From: Acidiferrobacteraceae bacterium
GTDB taxonomy: Bacteria; Pseudomonadota; Gammaproteobacteria; Arenicellales; UBA868
Direction of reading: 5' to 3'
NCBI GenBank assembly: GCA_002731295.1
Contig: PCBE01000027.1
Location: forward strand, 3,209 to 9,701
Length of the DNA stretch: 6,493 nucleotides
In this document: piece after piece, positions 1 through 5,979 of the stretch
Numbering within the stretch: position 1 is the first letter of the stretch
Layout: the number at the start of each line of letters is the position of its first letter
Made by a program: the position numbers and the translations under genes
Notes under the pieces: generated by a model
Told to the model about the DNA's origin: nothing
The model's database searches: none
What the model saw: only the letters and a program-made list of their open reading frames with translations

Positions 1-242
1 AGTGGTGCCGCGAGTGAACTGCGGTCGGAACAATCAATAAGTCGTCTCAGCCGGCGAACATCGTCTGTGATCACGATCAGCCCTTTGGCCCAACTCCGGC
101 GCTTCAGGGTCAGTATCCGCCGGACAGCAGTTTCGTTGAGCGGGTCGCACCCCAACCCAAAACAGTATTCAGTCGGGTAAGCAATTATCCCGCCGGCCGC
201 ACAAACTTCGACTGCTTTTTCAATCTTGCTCCGAATGGGCAT
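1..242 (-). CDS. tsaC: TsaC, threonylcarbamoyl-AMP synthase, N-terminal part (runs off window)
   Basis: Cytosolic enzyme of the Sua5/YrdC/YciO family. It condenses L-threonine, bicarbonate and ATP to threonylcarbamoyl-AMP, the donor for t6A at position 37 of ANN-decoding tRNAs. About 80 residues are visible, and the 3' part lies beyond the left edge. The visible part contains IIAYPTEYCFGLGCDP at about residues 19-34, then ETAVRRILTLKRR and the substrate-loop segment AKGLIVIT, all close to E. coli TsaC (IAYPTEAVFGVGCDP, KGLILIA). No Sua5-type C-terminal domain can be judged. I chose the ATG at 242 because it leaves 18 residues before IIAYPTE, close to the family norm. It lies 23 nt inside the end of purE and has only a weak GGA upstream, so translation is probably coupled to purE. 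In many Gammaproteobacteria tsaC lies near purE and purK; here purK is not between them. Confidence 0.93.
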   Translation of the reverse strand, partial: MPIRSKIEKAVEVCAAGGIIAYPTEYCFGLGCDPLNETAVRRILTLKRRSWAKGLIVITDDVRRLRRLIDCSDRSSLAAP

Positions 243-750
243 TTTGTTTATCCAGGCTTGTTTGCAACTCGTGATCTTTATCTCGAACGAGCTGGGCGTT
301 TGCTTCACGCTCGGTTTTAAGTCTTTCCGCCAGTTCGGCATCACCGATTGCAAGTATTTGTGCGGACAGATAAGCTGCGTTTTTTGCCCCTGCTTTACCG
401 ATGGCGACACAGGCGACCGGTATTCCTCCAGGCATCTGGACAGTGGACAGCAGTGCATCATGCCCGTTGAGTGGTCCAGCGTCCATGGGAATACCGATGA
501 CAGGTTTCAGTGTCTGGGCAGCAACTGTTCCAGCTAGGTGAGCTGCCAGACCCGCCGCTGCAACAAATACGGTACAGCCCCTTTCCTCAGCGTCACGCAC
601 ATAACGACGGGTGTCATCGGGCGTACGGTGGGCGGAAGTGATCTTGACTTCAAAAGGTATTGCTAGGGCGTTCAAGGTATCAAGGGTAGATTGCACGGTT
701 GAGAGGTCGGAATCGGATCCCATCAAGACCGAGATAAATTTTTTGCTCAC
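220..750 (-). CDS. purE: PurE, N5-carboxyaminoimidazole ribonucleotide mutase (class I)
   Basis: Catalytic subunit of the carboxylation step in de novo purine synthesis; class I enzymes convert N5-CAIR to CAIR. At 176 aa it is slightly longer than E. coli PurE (169 aa). Visible motifs are VLMGSDSD (8-15), the catalytic-histidine motif SAHRTP (39-44, His41), AAHLAG (69-74) and [13 protein letters not shown] (100-112). The SAHRTP and AAHLAG forms are of bacterial class I type, not the SAHK form of class II AIR carboxylases. After about residue 138 there is a long charged tail ([20 protein letters not shown] and beyond), predicted helical. The start is GTG; an ATG at 752-750 overlaps it but is followed at once by TGA. 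purD ends 11 nt upstream and tsaC starts inside the 3' end. A class I enzyme needs PurK to make N5-CAIR, and no purK is adjacent on either side within the window. Confidence 0.96.
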   Translation of the reverse strand: MSKKFISVLMGSDSDLSTVQSTLDTLNALAIPFEVKITSAHRTPDDTRRYVRDAEERGCTVFVAAAGLAAHLAGTVAAQTLKPVIGIPMDAGPLNGHDALLSTVQMPGGIPVACVAIGKAGAKNAAYLSAQILAIGDAELAERLKTEREANAQLVRDKDHELQTSLDKQNAHSEQD

Positions 751-757
751 ATGAATT

Positions 758-763
758 CTCCCT
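758..763 (-). promoter_or_regulatory. Shine-Dalgarno of purE
   Basis: The minus strand reads AGGGAG here, 7 nt before the GTG start of purE, and it includes the last two bases of the purD stop codon TAG. It is the strongest ribosome-binding motif on the left side of the window. It supports GTG at 750 over the overlapping ATG-TGA at 752, which cannot encode anything. Confidence 0.7.
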
Positions 764-2060
764 ACTTGTGTTCGGTCTTTTGCCGGGCTAGTGCACGGTG
801 GCCAATATCGGCACGCCAGAAAGACCCTGGCCAGTGTATCGTTTTTATTGTGCTATAGACCGATTCGCGGGCTGATTCAATGTCAGAACCGAGCGCCGTT
901 ACGCACAGTACGCGGCCACCGCTGGTGAGTACCTGCCCATCTCGATCATTGGTACCCGCATGAAAGACCTTGACTGTGTCTGCCTCTGGCCTATCGAGGC
1001 CATTGATGGGCAGGCCGATGTCGTAGTGATCCGGATATCCAGCCGATGCCATCACTACGCCCAGAGAACAGCGCTTGTCCCAGGTGACGTCGATGTCTGC
1101 AATATGACCATCGAGTACCGCGTCGCAAAGTATTGCAAGATCCGAATTCAGTCGCATCAGTATCGGCTGGGTTTCAGGATCACCGAGACGGCAGTTGAAT
1201 TCAAGTACCCGTGGTACGTTATCTTCGCCGATCATAAGACCAGCGTAGAGAAAACCAGTGTAAGGAATCCCTTCGCTAGCCAGGCCATTGACGGTCGGTT
1301 CTATGACCTGCTTTAGAATGCGCTGATTGAGTGACGTGTCAACGATCGGTGCCGGTGAATAAGCCCCCATTCCCCCGGTGTTGGGTCCCTGATCACCTTC
1401 ATCTCGAGCCTTGTGGTCCTGGGAGGTTGCCAGGGGCAGCACCTCTTTGCCGGAGACTAGACAGATATAGCTGACTTCCTCTCCACTCAGGAATTGCTCG
1501 ATGACAACCTGATTGCCAGCTGCGCCAAAGCGTTGCTCTTCTAAAATCTGCGTAATAGCTTGCTTTGCTTCCTTGAGTTCGTGAGTGATGATGACACCTT
1601 TACCGGCCGCCAAACCGTCGGCTTTGATGACGAAAGGCGGTTCATTTGACTCAAGCCAGGCGAAAGCACTTGTTGACTTGCTGAACACTTGGTGTTCAGC
1701 AGTTGGTATGTTATGGCGCTGTAGAAAATCCTTGGCAAAAGACTTAGACCCTTCTAGCTGGGCGGCTTTCCCGCTAGGTCCCAGACAGCGCAGCCCTTTT
1801 TCGGTAAAACGATCAACGATACCTTCTACAAGTGGTCCTTCGGGGCCGATGACGGTGAGATTAACTCGTTCAAGTTGGGCAAATTCACACAGCTGATCCA
1901 CATCGTTAGCCGCTATGGCGATGTTCTCCACGCCGTTTTCGTGCGCCGTGCCCGCATTTCCTGGGGCAACAAATACCGTGTTTATACGGTCGGATTGGGC
2001 AAGCTTCCAGGCCAGTGCATGTTCCCTACCCCCACCGCCGACTACCAGTGCTTTTGCCAT
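762..2060 (-). CDS. purD: PurD, phosphoribosylamine-glycine ligase (GAR synthetase)
   Basis: ATP-grasp ligase for the second step of de novo purine synthesis: phosphoribosylamine + glycine + ATP gives GAR. Its 432 aa match the monofunctional bacterial length (E. coli 429). Domains in order: N-terminal domain with VVGGGGREHALAWKL (6-20) and GPEGPLVEG (72-80); ATP-grasp region with SKSFAKDFL (105-113), FVIKADGLAAGKGVII (143-158) and VVIEQFLSGEE (185-195); then DEGDQGPNTGGMGAYSPAP (220-238), TGFLYAGLM (268-276) and the metal/ATP motif EFNCRLGDPETQ (287-298). The last motif has Leu where E. coli has Phe (CRFGDPETQ), a conservative change; all acidic residues are kept. No PurM or PurN fusion is present. 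The ATG lies 5 nt after the purH stop with no clear Shine-Dalgarno, so reinitiation after purH translation is likely. Confidence 0.98.
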   Translation of the reverse strand: MAKALVVGGGGREHALAWKLAQSDRINTVFVAPGNAGTAHENGVENIAIAANDVDQLCEFAQLERVNLTVIGPEGPLVEGIVDRFTEKGLRCLGPSGKAAQLEGSKSFAKDFLQRHNIPTAEHQVFSKSTSAFAWLESNEPPFVIKADGLAAGKGVIITHELKEAKQAITQILEEQRFGAAGNQVVIEQFLSGEEVSYICLVSGKEVLPLATSQDHKARDEGDQGPNTGGMGAYSPAPIVDTSLNQRILKQVIEPTVNGLASEGIPYTGFLYAGLMIGEDNVPRVLEFNCRLGDPETQPILMRLNSDLAILCDAVLDGHIADIDVTWDKRCSLGVVMASAGYPDHYDIGLPINGLDRPEADTVKVFHAGTNDRDGQVLTSGGRVLCVTALGSDIESARESVYSTIKTIHWPGSFWRADIGHRALARQKTEHK

Positions 2061-2065
2061 CGTGT

Positions 2066-3634
2066 TTAATGCCGAAAGTGACGCATGCCTGTGAATACCA
2101 TCGCAAGCCCGTGTTCGTCCGCAGCTGCAATGACTTCGTCGTCGCGGACTGAGCCACCGGGTTCAATAACGGCACTGATTCCGGCTGCCGCGGCTGAGTC
2201 AATACCGTCCCTGAATGGGAAAAAAGCGTCTGATGCCATGACGGAACCCGCTGGGTTCAGATTCTCGTCCGCTGCTTTGATGCCGGCTATTCTGGCTGAA
2301 TAAACACGGCTCATCTGCCCGGCACCGATTCCGATTGTTCGTTGATCAGCGGCGTAGACGATCGCGTTTGACTTTACGAATTTTGCCACTGTCCAGGCAA
2401 AACGCAGGTCGCGAAATTGTTCGGGAGTCGGTTCGCGCCGGGTCACAATCTTAAGATCGTCGACTGATACCTGTCCTTGATCTTGTTCTTGAACCAGAAG
2501 ACCACCGCCAACACGTTTGAAGTGGTGCTGTTCAAAGACTTCACTTGCGATAATGTCTGTCAGCAGGACACGTATGCCCGTTTTTGCTGCGAGCACTTCA
2601 GCCGCCTGTTTGCTTTGAGTGGGCGCGATGATGACTTCCACGAATTGTCGGTCGAGAATTTTCTGGGCGGTATTGGCATCAAGCTCTCGGTTGAACGCAA
2701 TAATGCCGCCAAAAGCGGAGGTGGGGTCAGTCGCATAAGCCATCTGATAAGCATCGAGCAAGGTGTCGGCGCAGGCTACACCACAGGGGTTGGCATGTTT
2801 GACGATGACGCAGGTGGGGGCATCAAAAGCCGCCACACATTCAAGTGCAGCGTCGGCATCCGCAACATTATTGAAAGACAGTGGTTTACCCTGGGTCTGA
2901 TGGGCTGTTGCTAAAGTGCCTGGAGCGGGCGATGCTTCCCGATAAAAGGCCGCAATTTGGTGGGGATTTTCACCGTAGCGCAGGTCGCTGGCTTTCTGGA
3001 ACTGTAGGTTTAGTGTTCGTGGTAATCCTTTTTTTTCACCGCTGTCCGTCAGGTAATTGGATATCAATCCATCGTAACGGGCGGTGTGACTGAAAGCGTC
3101 TGCTGCCAAGCGTTTACGGGTTGCCATCGAGACGCCACCGTTGGTACTGAGCTCTGCGAGAACGCAGTCGTAGTCGTTGCTGTCGACGATAACCGTAACA
3201 TCTGTATGATTCTTGGCCGCGGCGCGCAGCAGCGCTGGCCCGCCAATGTCGATATTTTCAATTGCCTGTTCGGTGGAACAGTCCGGTCGTGCAATTGTTT
3301 GTTCAAACGGATAGAGGTTAACAGCCACAAGGTCTATGGGCAGTATTCCTGCTTTTGCCATGTTGCCTTCGTCAGTACCGCGTCGAGCCAGAATGCCGCC
3401 GTGTATTTTCGGATGCAGGGTCTTTACACGCCCAGCCATCATTTCGGGAAAACCTGTGTGATCAGAAACTTCGACAACGTCGATATTGTGTTCCTGCAGT
3501 AATCGGGCTGTACCACCGGTTGAGAGGATGTCAACCTGGAGCTCCCGAAGCGTACGCGCAAAGGCTACAACACCTGTTTTATCCGAGACGCTTATGAGCG
3601 CACGTTTTACGGGCGTAAAGCGTTCCGTTGCCAT
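2066..3634 (-). CDS. purH: PurH, bifunctional AICAR formyltransferase / IMP cyclohydrolase
   Basis: Carries out the last two steps to IMP: 10-formyl-THF-dependent formylation of AICAR, then ring closure. At 522 aa it is full length (E. coli 529). The N-terminal IMP cyclohydrolase (MGS-like) domain shows ISVSDKTG (14-21), [10 protein letters not shown] (37-46), [15 protein letters not shown] (68-82), NLYPFEQT (106-113) and [17 protein letters not shown] (127-143). The C-terminal transformylase domain shows LRYGENPHQ (218-226), the catalytic KHANPCG (279-285, Lys279 and His280), [12 protein letters not shown] (306-317), [11 protein letters not shown] (434-444) and [12 protein letters not shown] (468-479), ending in the family-typical MRHFRH. 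The ATG at 3634 has a weak CGGA upstream. It follows fis after 61 nt, the largest gap in the window, and purD follows after 5 nt. Position between fis and purD is conserved in Gammaproteobacteria. Confidence 0.98.
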   Translation of the reverse strand: MATERFTPVKRALISVSDKTGVVAFARTLRELQVDILSTGGTARLLQEHNIDVVEVSDHTGFPEMMAGRVKTLHPKIHGGILARRGTDEGNMAKAGILPIDLVAVNLYPFEQTIARPDCSTEQAIENIDIGGPALLRAAAKNHTDVTVIVDSNDYDCVLAELSTNGGVSMATRKRLAADAFSHTARYDGLISNYLTDSGEKKGLPRTLNLQFQKASDLRYGENPHQIAAFYREASPAPGTLATAHQTQGKPLSFNNVADADAALECVAAFDAPTCVIVKHANPCGVACADTLLDAYQMAYATDPTSAFGGIIAFNRELDANTAQKILDRQFVEVIIAPTQSKQAAEVLAAKTGIRVLLTDIIASEVFEQHHFKRVGGGLLVQEQDQGQVSVDDLKIVTRREPTPEQFRDLRFAWTVAKFVKSNAIVYAADQRTIGIGAGQMSRVYSARIAGIKAADENLNPAGSVMASDAFFPFRDGIDSAAAAGISAVIEPGGSVRDDEVIAAADEHGLAMVFTGMRHFRH

Positions 3635-3695
3635 AGTGTATTTTCCGAGGTCAAAGTTGCGGCAGCAATAATCCAGCGCAGCGGCACAGCACAGT
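3635..3695 (-). other. fis-purH intergenic spacer
   Basis: This 61-nt spacer is the longest non-coding stretch in the window. On the minus strand it holds a GC-rich half (GCCGCTGCGCTGG), a possible very small hairpin (TTGC, loop TGCC, GCAA) and a TTGACC hexamer with no well-spaced -10 partner. No PurR-type palindrome and no stem followed by a T-run was recognised. An internal promoter or processing site for the pur genes could sit here, but the sequence does not establish one. Confidence 0.4.
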
Positions 3696-3953
3696 TCATC
3701 TGATCAGTTGGTAAAGCTTAAGTTTCTTACGTAAGGTGTTGCGGTTGATGCCCAGAACCTCAGCGGCGCGAGACTGATTTCCGTTGGTTTCCTGCATAAC
3801 GACTTCAAGCAGAGGGCGCTCGACTTCACGTAGAACCATATCGTAAACCGAAGCCGGCTGCGCACCATTTAACTCTCTGAAATAACGTTCTATAGACTGC
3901 TTAACGTGGTGGTTAAGTGGTTTGCCTTCAGAAGTATTTACATGCTCAGTGAT
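3696..3953 (-). CDS. fis: Fis nucleoid-associated DNA-binding protein (non-canonical start)
   Basis: Small homodimeric DNA-bending protein that in Gammaproteobacteria activates rRNA and tRNA promoters and shapes the nucleoid during rapid growth. From the proposed start it has 85 residues (E. coli Fis 98). The core [20 protein letters not shown] (11-30) and [17 protein letters not shown] (38-54) matches the Fis dimerisation helices, and [20 protein letters not shown] (58-77) is the helix-turn-helix, almost superimposable on E. coli [20 protein letters not shown]. The frame is open from about 4001 to the TGA at 3696-3698, but contains no ATG, GTG or TTG before an internal Met at residue 39, which would remove most of the dimer domain. 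I placed the start at ATC (3953-3951), 7 nt after GGAGG and 2 nt after the dusB stop, because it gives a natural Fis N-terminus ([13 protein letters not shown]). A sequencing error or a frameshift near the ATG at 3943 are alternatives. Gene identity is firm; the start is not. Confidence 0.92.
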   Translation of the reverse strand: MTEHVNTSEGKPLNHHVKQSIERYFRELNGAQPASVYDMVLREVERPLLEVVMQETNGNQSRAAEVLGINRNTLRKKLKLYQLIR

Positions 3954-3955
3954 TC

Positions 3956-4939
3956 CTACCCCTCCGGGCCAATCAAATGGCGCCTGACAAACTCGATCTG
4001 TTCATCAGGTTTGTCGATTAGATTAAAGCGTCTGCGAAACACTTGAACATTTCCTATTGCCGAGGTGTACCAGGACACATGTTTTCGTGCGATCCGGACA
4101 CCGTTGACGTTTCCGTAGAGCAAGTACAACTCGCTCAGGTGCGTCAGAAGGGTATCACGTTTGCTGATTGGATGCGGGTCTCCAGGATCGATTCCACAGT
4201 TCAAATAGTTGGCTATGCGACCGAACAACCAGGGCTGCCCCTGTGCTGCTCTGCCAATCATGATTCCATCAGCTTGGGTATATTCCAGCACCCGCTTCGC
4301 TTTTTGTGGTGAATCAATGTCACCGTTGGCGATGACGGGGATCCCTACTTCCCTTTTTATTTGCTTGATGGTCTGATATTCGACTGGACCATGAAATCTG
4401 CACTGCCGGGTACGGCCGTGTACTGACAGCGCGCTTACACCCGCCGATTCTGCGATCTTTGCGATTCGAACTCCGTTGCGTTGGTCTGGGGCCCACCCCG
4501 TTCGAATCTTTAGCGTGACTGGCACATCAACTGCTGAAACCACAGCGTCCAAGATCTGGCCCACCAGAATTTCATGCCGTAACAGGGCGGAGCCGACCCT
4601 GCGATTGCACACTTTTTTGGATGGGCAGCCCATATTGATATCGATGATATTGGCGCCACGATCTACATTGAACTTCGCAGCTTCAGCCATCTGTAACGGG
4701 TCCGCACCGAGTAGCTGAATACTGATGGGGCCTGTTTCACCGCTGTGATCAGTTCGTCGTAAACTCTCGGACGAGTGACGAAGTGCGGGGTTTGCACTAA
4801 TCATTTCACTCACAGCCAGTGCAGCACCATGGATGCGGGCGAGTCGACGGTACGGTCGGTCACTCACGCCAGCCATGGGTGCAGCCAATACGCTGCCCTG
4901 TAGCTTGACCCGGCCGAGTTGGATACTGGAATCCGTCAT
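3956..4939 (-). CDS. dusB: DusB, tRNA-dihydrouridine synthase B
   Basis: FMN- and NADPH-dependent enzyme that reduces uridine to dihydrouridine in the tRNA D-loop (U17 in E. coli). Its 327 aa match the family (E. coli 321). The TIM-barrel part shows the FMN-binding start LAAPMAGVSDRPYRRL (18-33), VSEMISANP (43-51), PISIQLLGADP (71-81), the catalytic-cysteine motif INMGCPSKKV (101-110, Cys105), VTLKIRTGW (141-149, Lys144), VHGRTR (173-178), IPVIANGDI (200-208) and MIGRAAQGQPW (227-237). The C-terminal helical tRNA-binding domain includes GVRIARKHVSWY (280-291), matching E. coli GYRIARKHVSWY. The ATG lies 22 nt after the upstream gene, with only a weak AAGA motif before it. The dusB-fis pair is a hallmark of Gammaproteobacteria, where dusB is the leading cistron for fis. 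Confidence 0.97.
   Translation of the reverse strand: MTDSSIQLGRVKLQGSVLAAPMAGVSDRPYRRLARIHGAALAVSEMISANPALRHSSESLRRTDHSGETGPISIQLLGADPLQMAEAAKFNVDRGANIIDINMGCPSKKVCNRRVGSALLRHEILVGQILDAVVSAVDVPVTLKIRTGWAPDQRNGVRIAKIAESAGVSALSVHGRTRQCRFHGPVEYQTIKQIKREVGIPVIANGDIDSPQKAKRVLEYTQADGIMIGRAAQGQPWLFGRIANYLNCGIDPGDPHPISKRDTLLTHLSELYLLYGNVNGVRIARKHVSWYTSAIGNVQVFRRRFNLIDKPDEQIEFVRRHLIGPEG
3961..3965 (-). promoter_or_regulatory. Probable Shine-Dalgarno of fis, inside the end of dusB
   Basis: The minus strand reads GGAGG followed by GG, within the last codons of dusB. The spacing is 7 nt to the ATC at 3953, which is optimal, and 17 nt to the out-of-frame ATG at 3943, which is too far. A second weaker motif, TAGGA at 3958-3954, is 10 nt from that ATG. 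The position argues for initiation near the ATC, coupled to the end of dusB translation. Confidence 0.6.
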
Positions 4940-4961
4940 CGATGTCTTGCTGAAAATTGGC

Positions 4962-5966
4962 TTAACTACTGACTATCCTAGCCTCGAAACCTACTGCATT
5001 ATCTTCGGGCTGGGCCAGGTTTACGACCACGATCACATCAGCCCCGGGCGGCACTTTCTTATCGAGGTCGTCTATTGCGAGAAACGATTTGGGTGAATAG
5101 GTACGACGGCCGACAATACGGCCATTTCGGTCACTCAAGGCGAGTTCAATCGCGGGGTAGGTACGATGTTGTGTGCTGCGGTTAAGCAGGCGAACTTTAA
5201 CGATTACAACACCGGGTATATCCGGATGCAGATCAACCTTGGTCTCGATCACGCGGAATACAGGGCCCGACAGCGTTAGCGGTATGCTGCAACCGATGTT
5301 TTTGCAGACTTGAACCAAGTAGGGTCGGGCAGTTGGGATAGCTGCGAGTTGGTCGAATAACACGTAGCGAGCTTGTAGAAACAATACCAAAACAGCAACC
5401 ACCGACGCACTGAACCAGATTAGATTTCTGGATGTTGTTGGGGCTTGATATGGAGTCTGCGAACGACTATGGCTGAGAGCGGCTGTGACAGTTGATGCGC
5501 TGTCGCCGTCGCGGGCGCTATCACTTAGACTGAGCCTGGGTTCAGTTCGATAGGCTGTTGAATGGGAATCGGACACCTTCTGATTTCCAGTTGGGCCGAA
5601 ACCTCGCTCATCGCGAAGTACCTTTTTTATCTCATCCAGACTTTCTGTTTCAGTTGCCGGCAGTTGCAGTTCCTCGAGGTGTTCTGTCTCCAGATCGAAT
5701 AGCCGCGGTCGCGGGTCGACTTTGGATCGGTCAAATTCAGGATTTCGGTCCGCTGATGCACCGGCAGTTGATCGATGCTGTAACGATCGGGCTTGTGTCG
5801 GGTTTGGAATCTGTTCTACCAGGTTCCATGCTGCGTTGAATACCGTATCGCACTCGCCGCATTGAACAAGACCTGCCCCAGCTGCCAGGGTATCCGCTGT
5901 TACTGATAGGATGCTCTCGCAACCGTTACAGCGAGTTTCAAGCAAAGTCTGTTCGTCATACGTCAT
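4962..5966 (-). CDS. Zinc-ribbon (MJ0042-type) and DUF3426 single-span membrane protein
   Basis: 334-aa protein of unknown function, of the type commonly found between prmA and dusB in Gammaproteobacteria. It starts with a zinc ribbon: Cys13-x2-Cys16 and Cys36-x2-Cys39, with QCGECDTVFNAAW matching the MJ0042/zinc_ribbon pattern. Residues about 50-180 are a low-complexity, charged and Ser/Thr-rich linker, probably disordered. One hydrophobic segment follows at about 182-204 (LIWFSASVVAVLVLFLQARY), then a C-terminal domain of about 130 residues with the DUF3426 features VCKNIGCSIPL (220-230, two Cys) and a beta-rich FRVIETKVDLHPDIPG region. Without a signal peptide the zinc ribbon should be cytoplasmic and DUF3426 periplasmic. 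I chose the ATG at 5966 because the zinc ribbon begins right after it; a longer start at 6113 would overlap prmA by 134 nt. It starts 13 nt after prmA. No biochemical role can be assigned. Confidence 0.88.
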   Translation of the reverse strand: MTYDEQTLLETRCNGCESILSVTADTLAAGAGLVQCGECDTVFNAAWNLVEQIPNPTQARSLQHRSTAGASADRNPEFDRSKVDPRPRLFDLETEHLEELQLPATETESLDEIKKVLRDERGFGPTGNQKVSDSHSTAYRTEPRLSLSDSARDGDSASTVTAALSHSRSQTPYQAPTTSRNLIWFSASVVAVLVLFLQARYVLFDQLAAIPTARPYLVQVCKNIGCSIPLTLSGPVFRVIETKVDLHPDIPGVVIVKVRLLNRSTQHRTYPAIELALSDRNGRIVGRRTYSPKSFLAIDDLDKKVPPGADVIVVVNLAQPEDNAVGFEARIVSS

Positions 5967-5979
5967 TCTTGATGGGCCT

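Noticed and set aside
287..340. Possible separate small gene from the PurE C-terminal tail region
   Set aside because: The tail is in frame with PurE without interruption and has no independent start with a ribosome-binding site.
226..537. Plus-strand open frame of 103 codons opposite purE
   Set aside because: It is the antisense shadow of a highly conserved enzyme, with no recognisable motif; the protein is Cys-rich in the way shadow frames often are.
2477..2914. Plus-strand open frame of 145 codons opposite purH
   Set aside because: It lies entirely inside the transformylase domain of purH on the other strand and shows no family features, so it is a shadow frame.
3086..3502. Plus-strand open frame of 138 codons opposite the PurH cyclohydrolase domain
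   Set aside because: No motif, and full overlap with strongly conserved purH coding sequence on the other strand.
3635..3695. Promoter, PurR operator or terminator in the fis-purH spacer
   Set aside because: A TTGACC hexamer has no partner at 16-18 nt, no PurR-like palindrome is present, and the only hairpin is 4 bp without a T-run.
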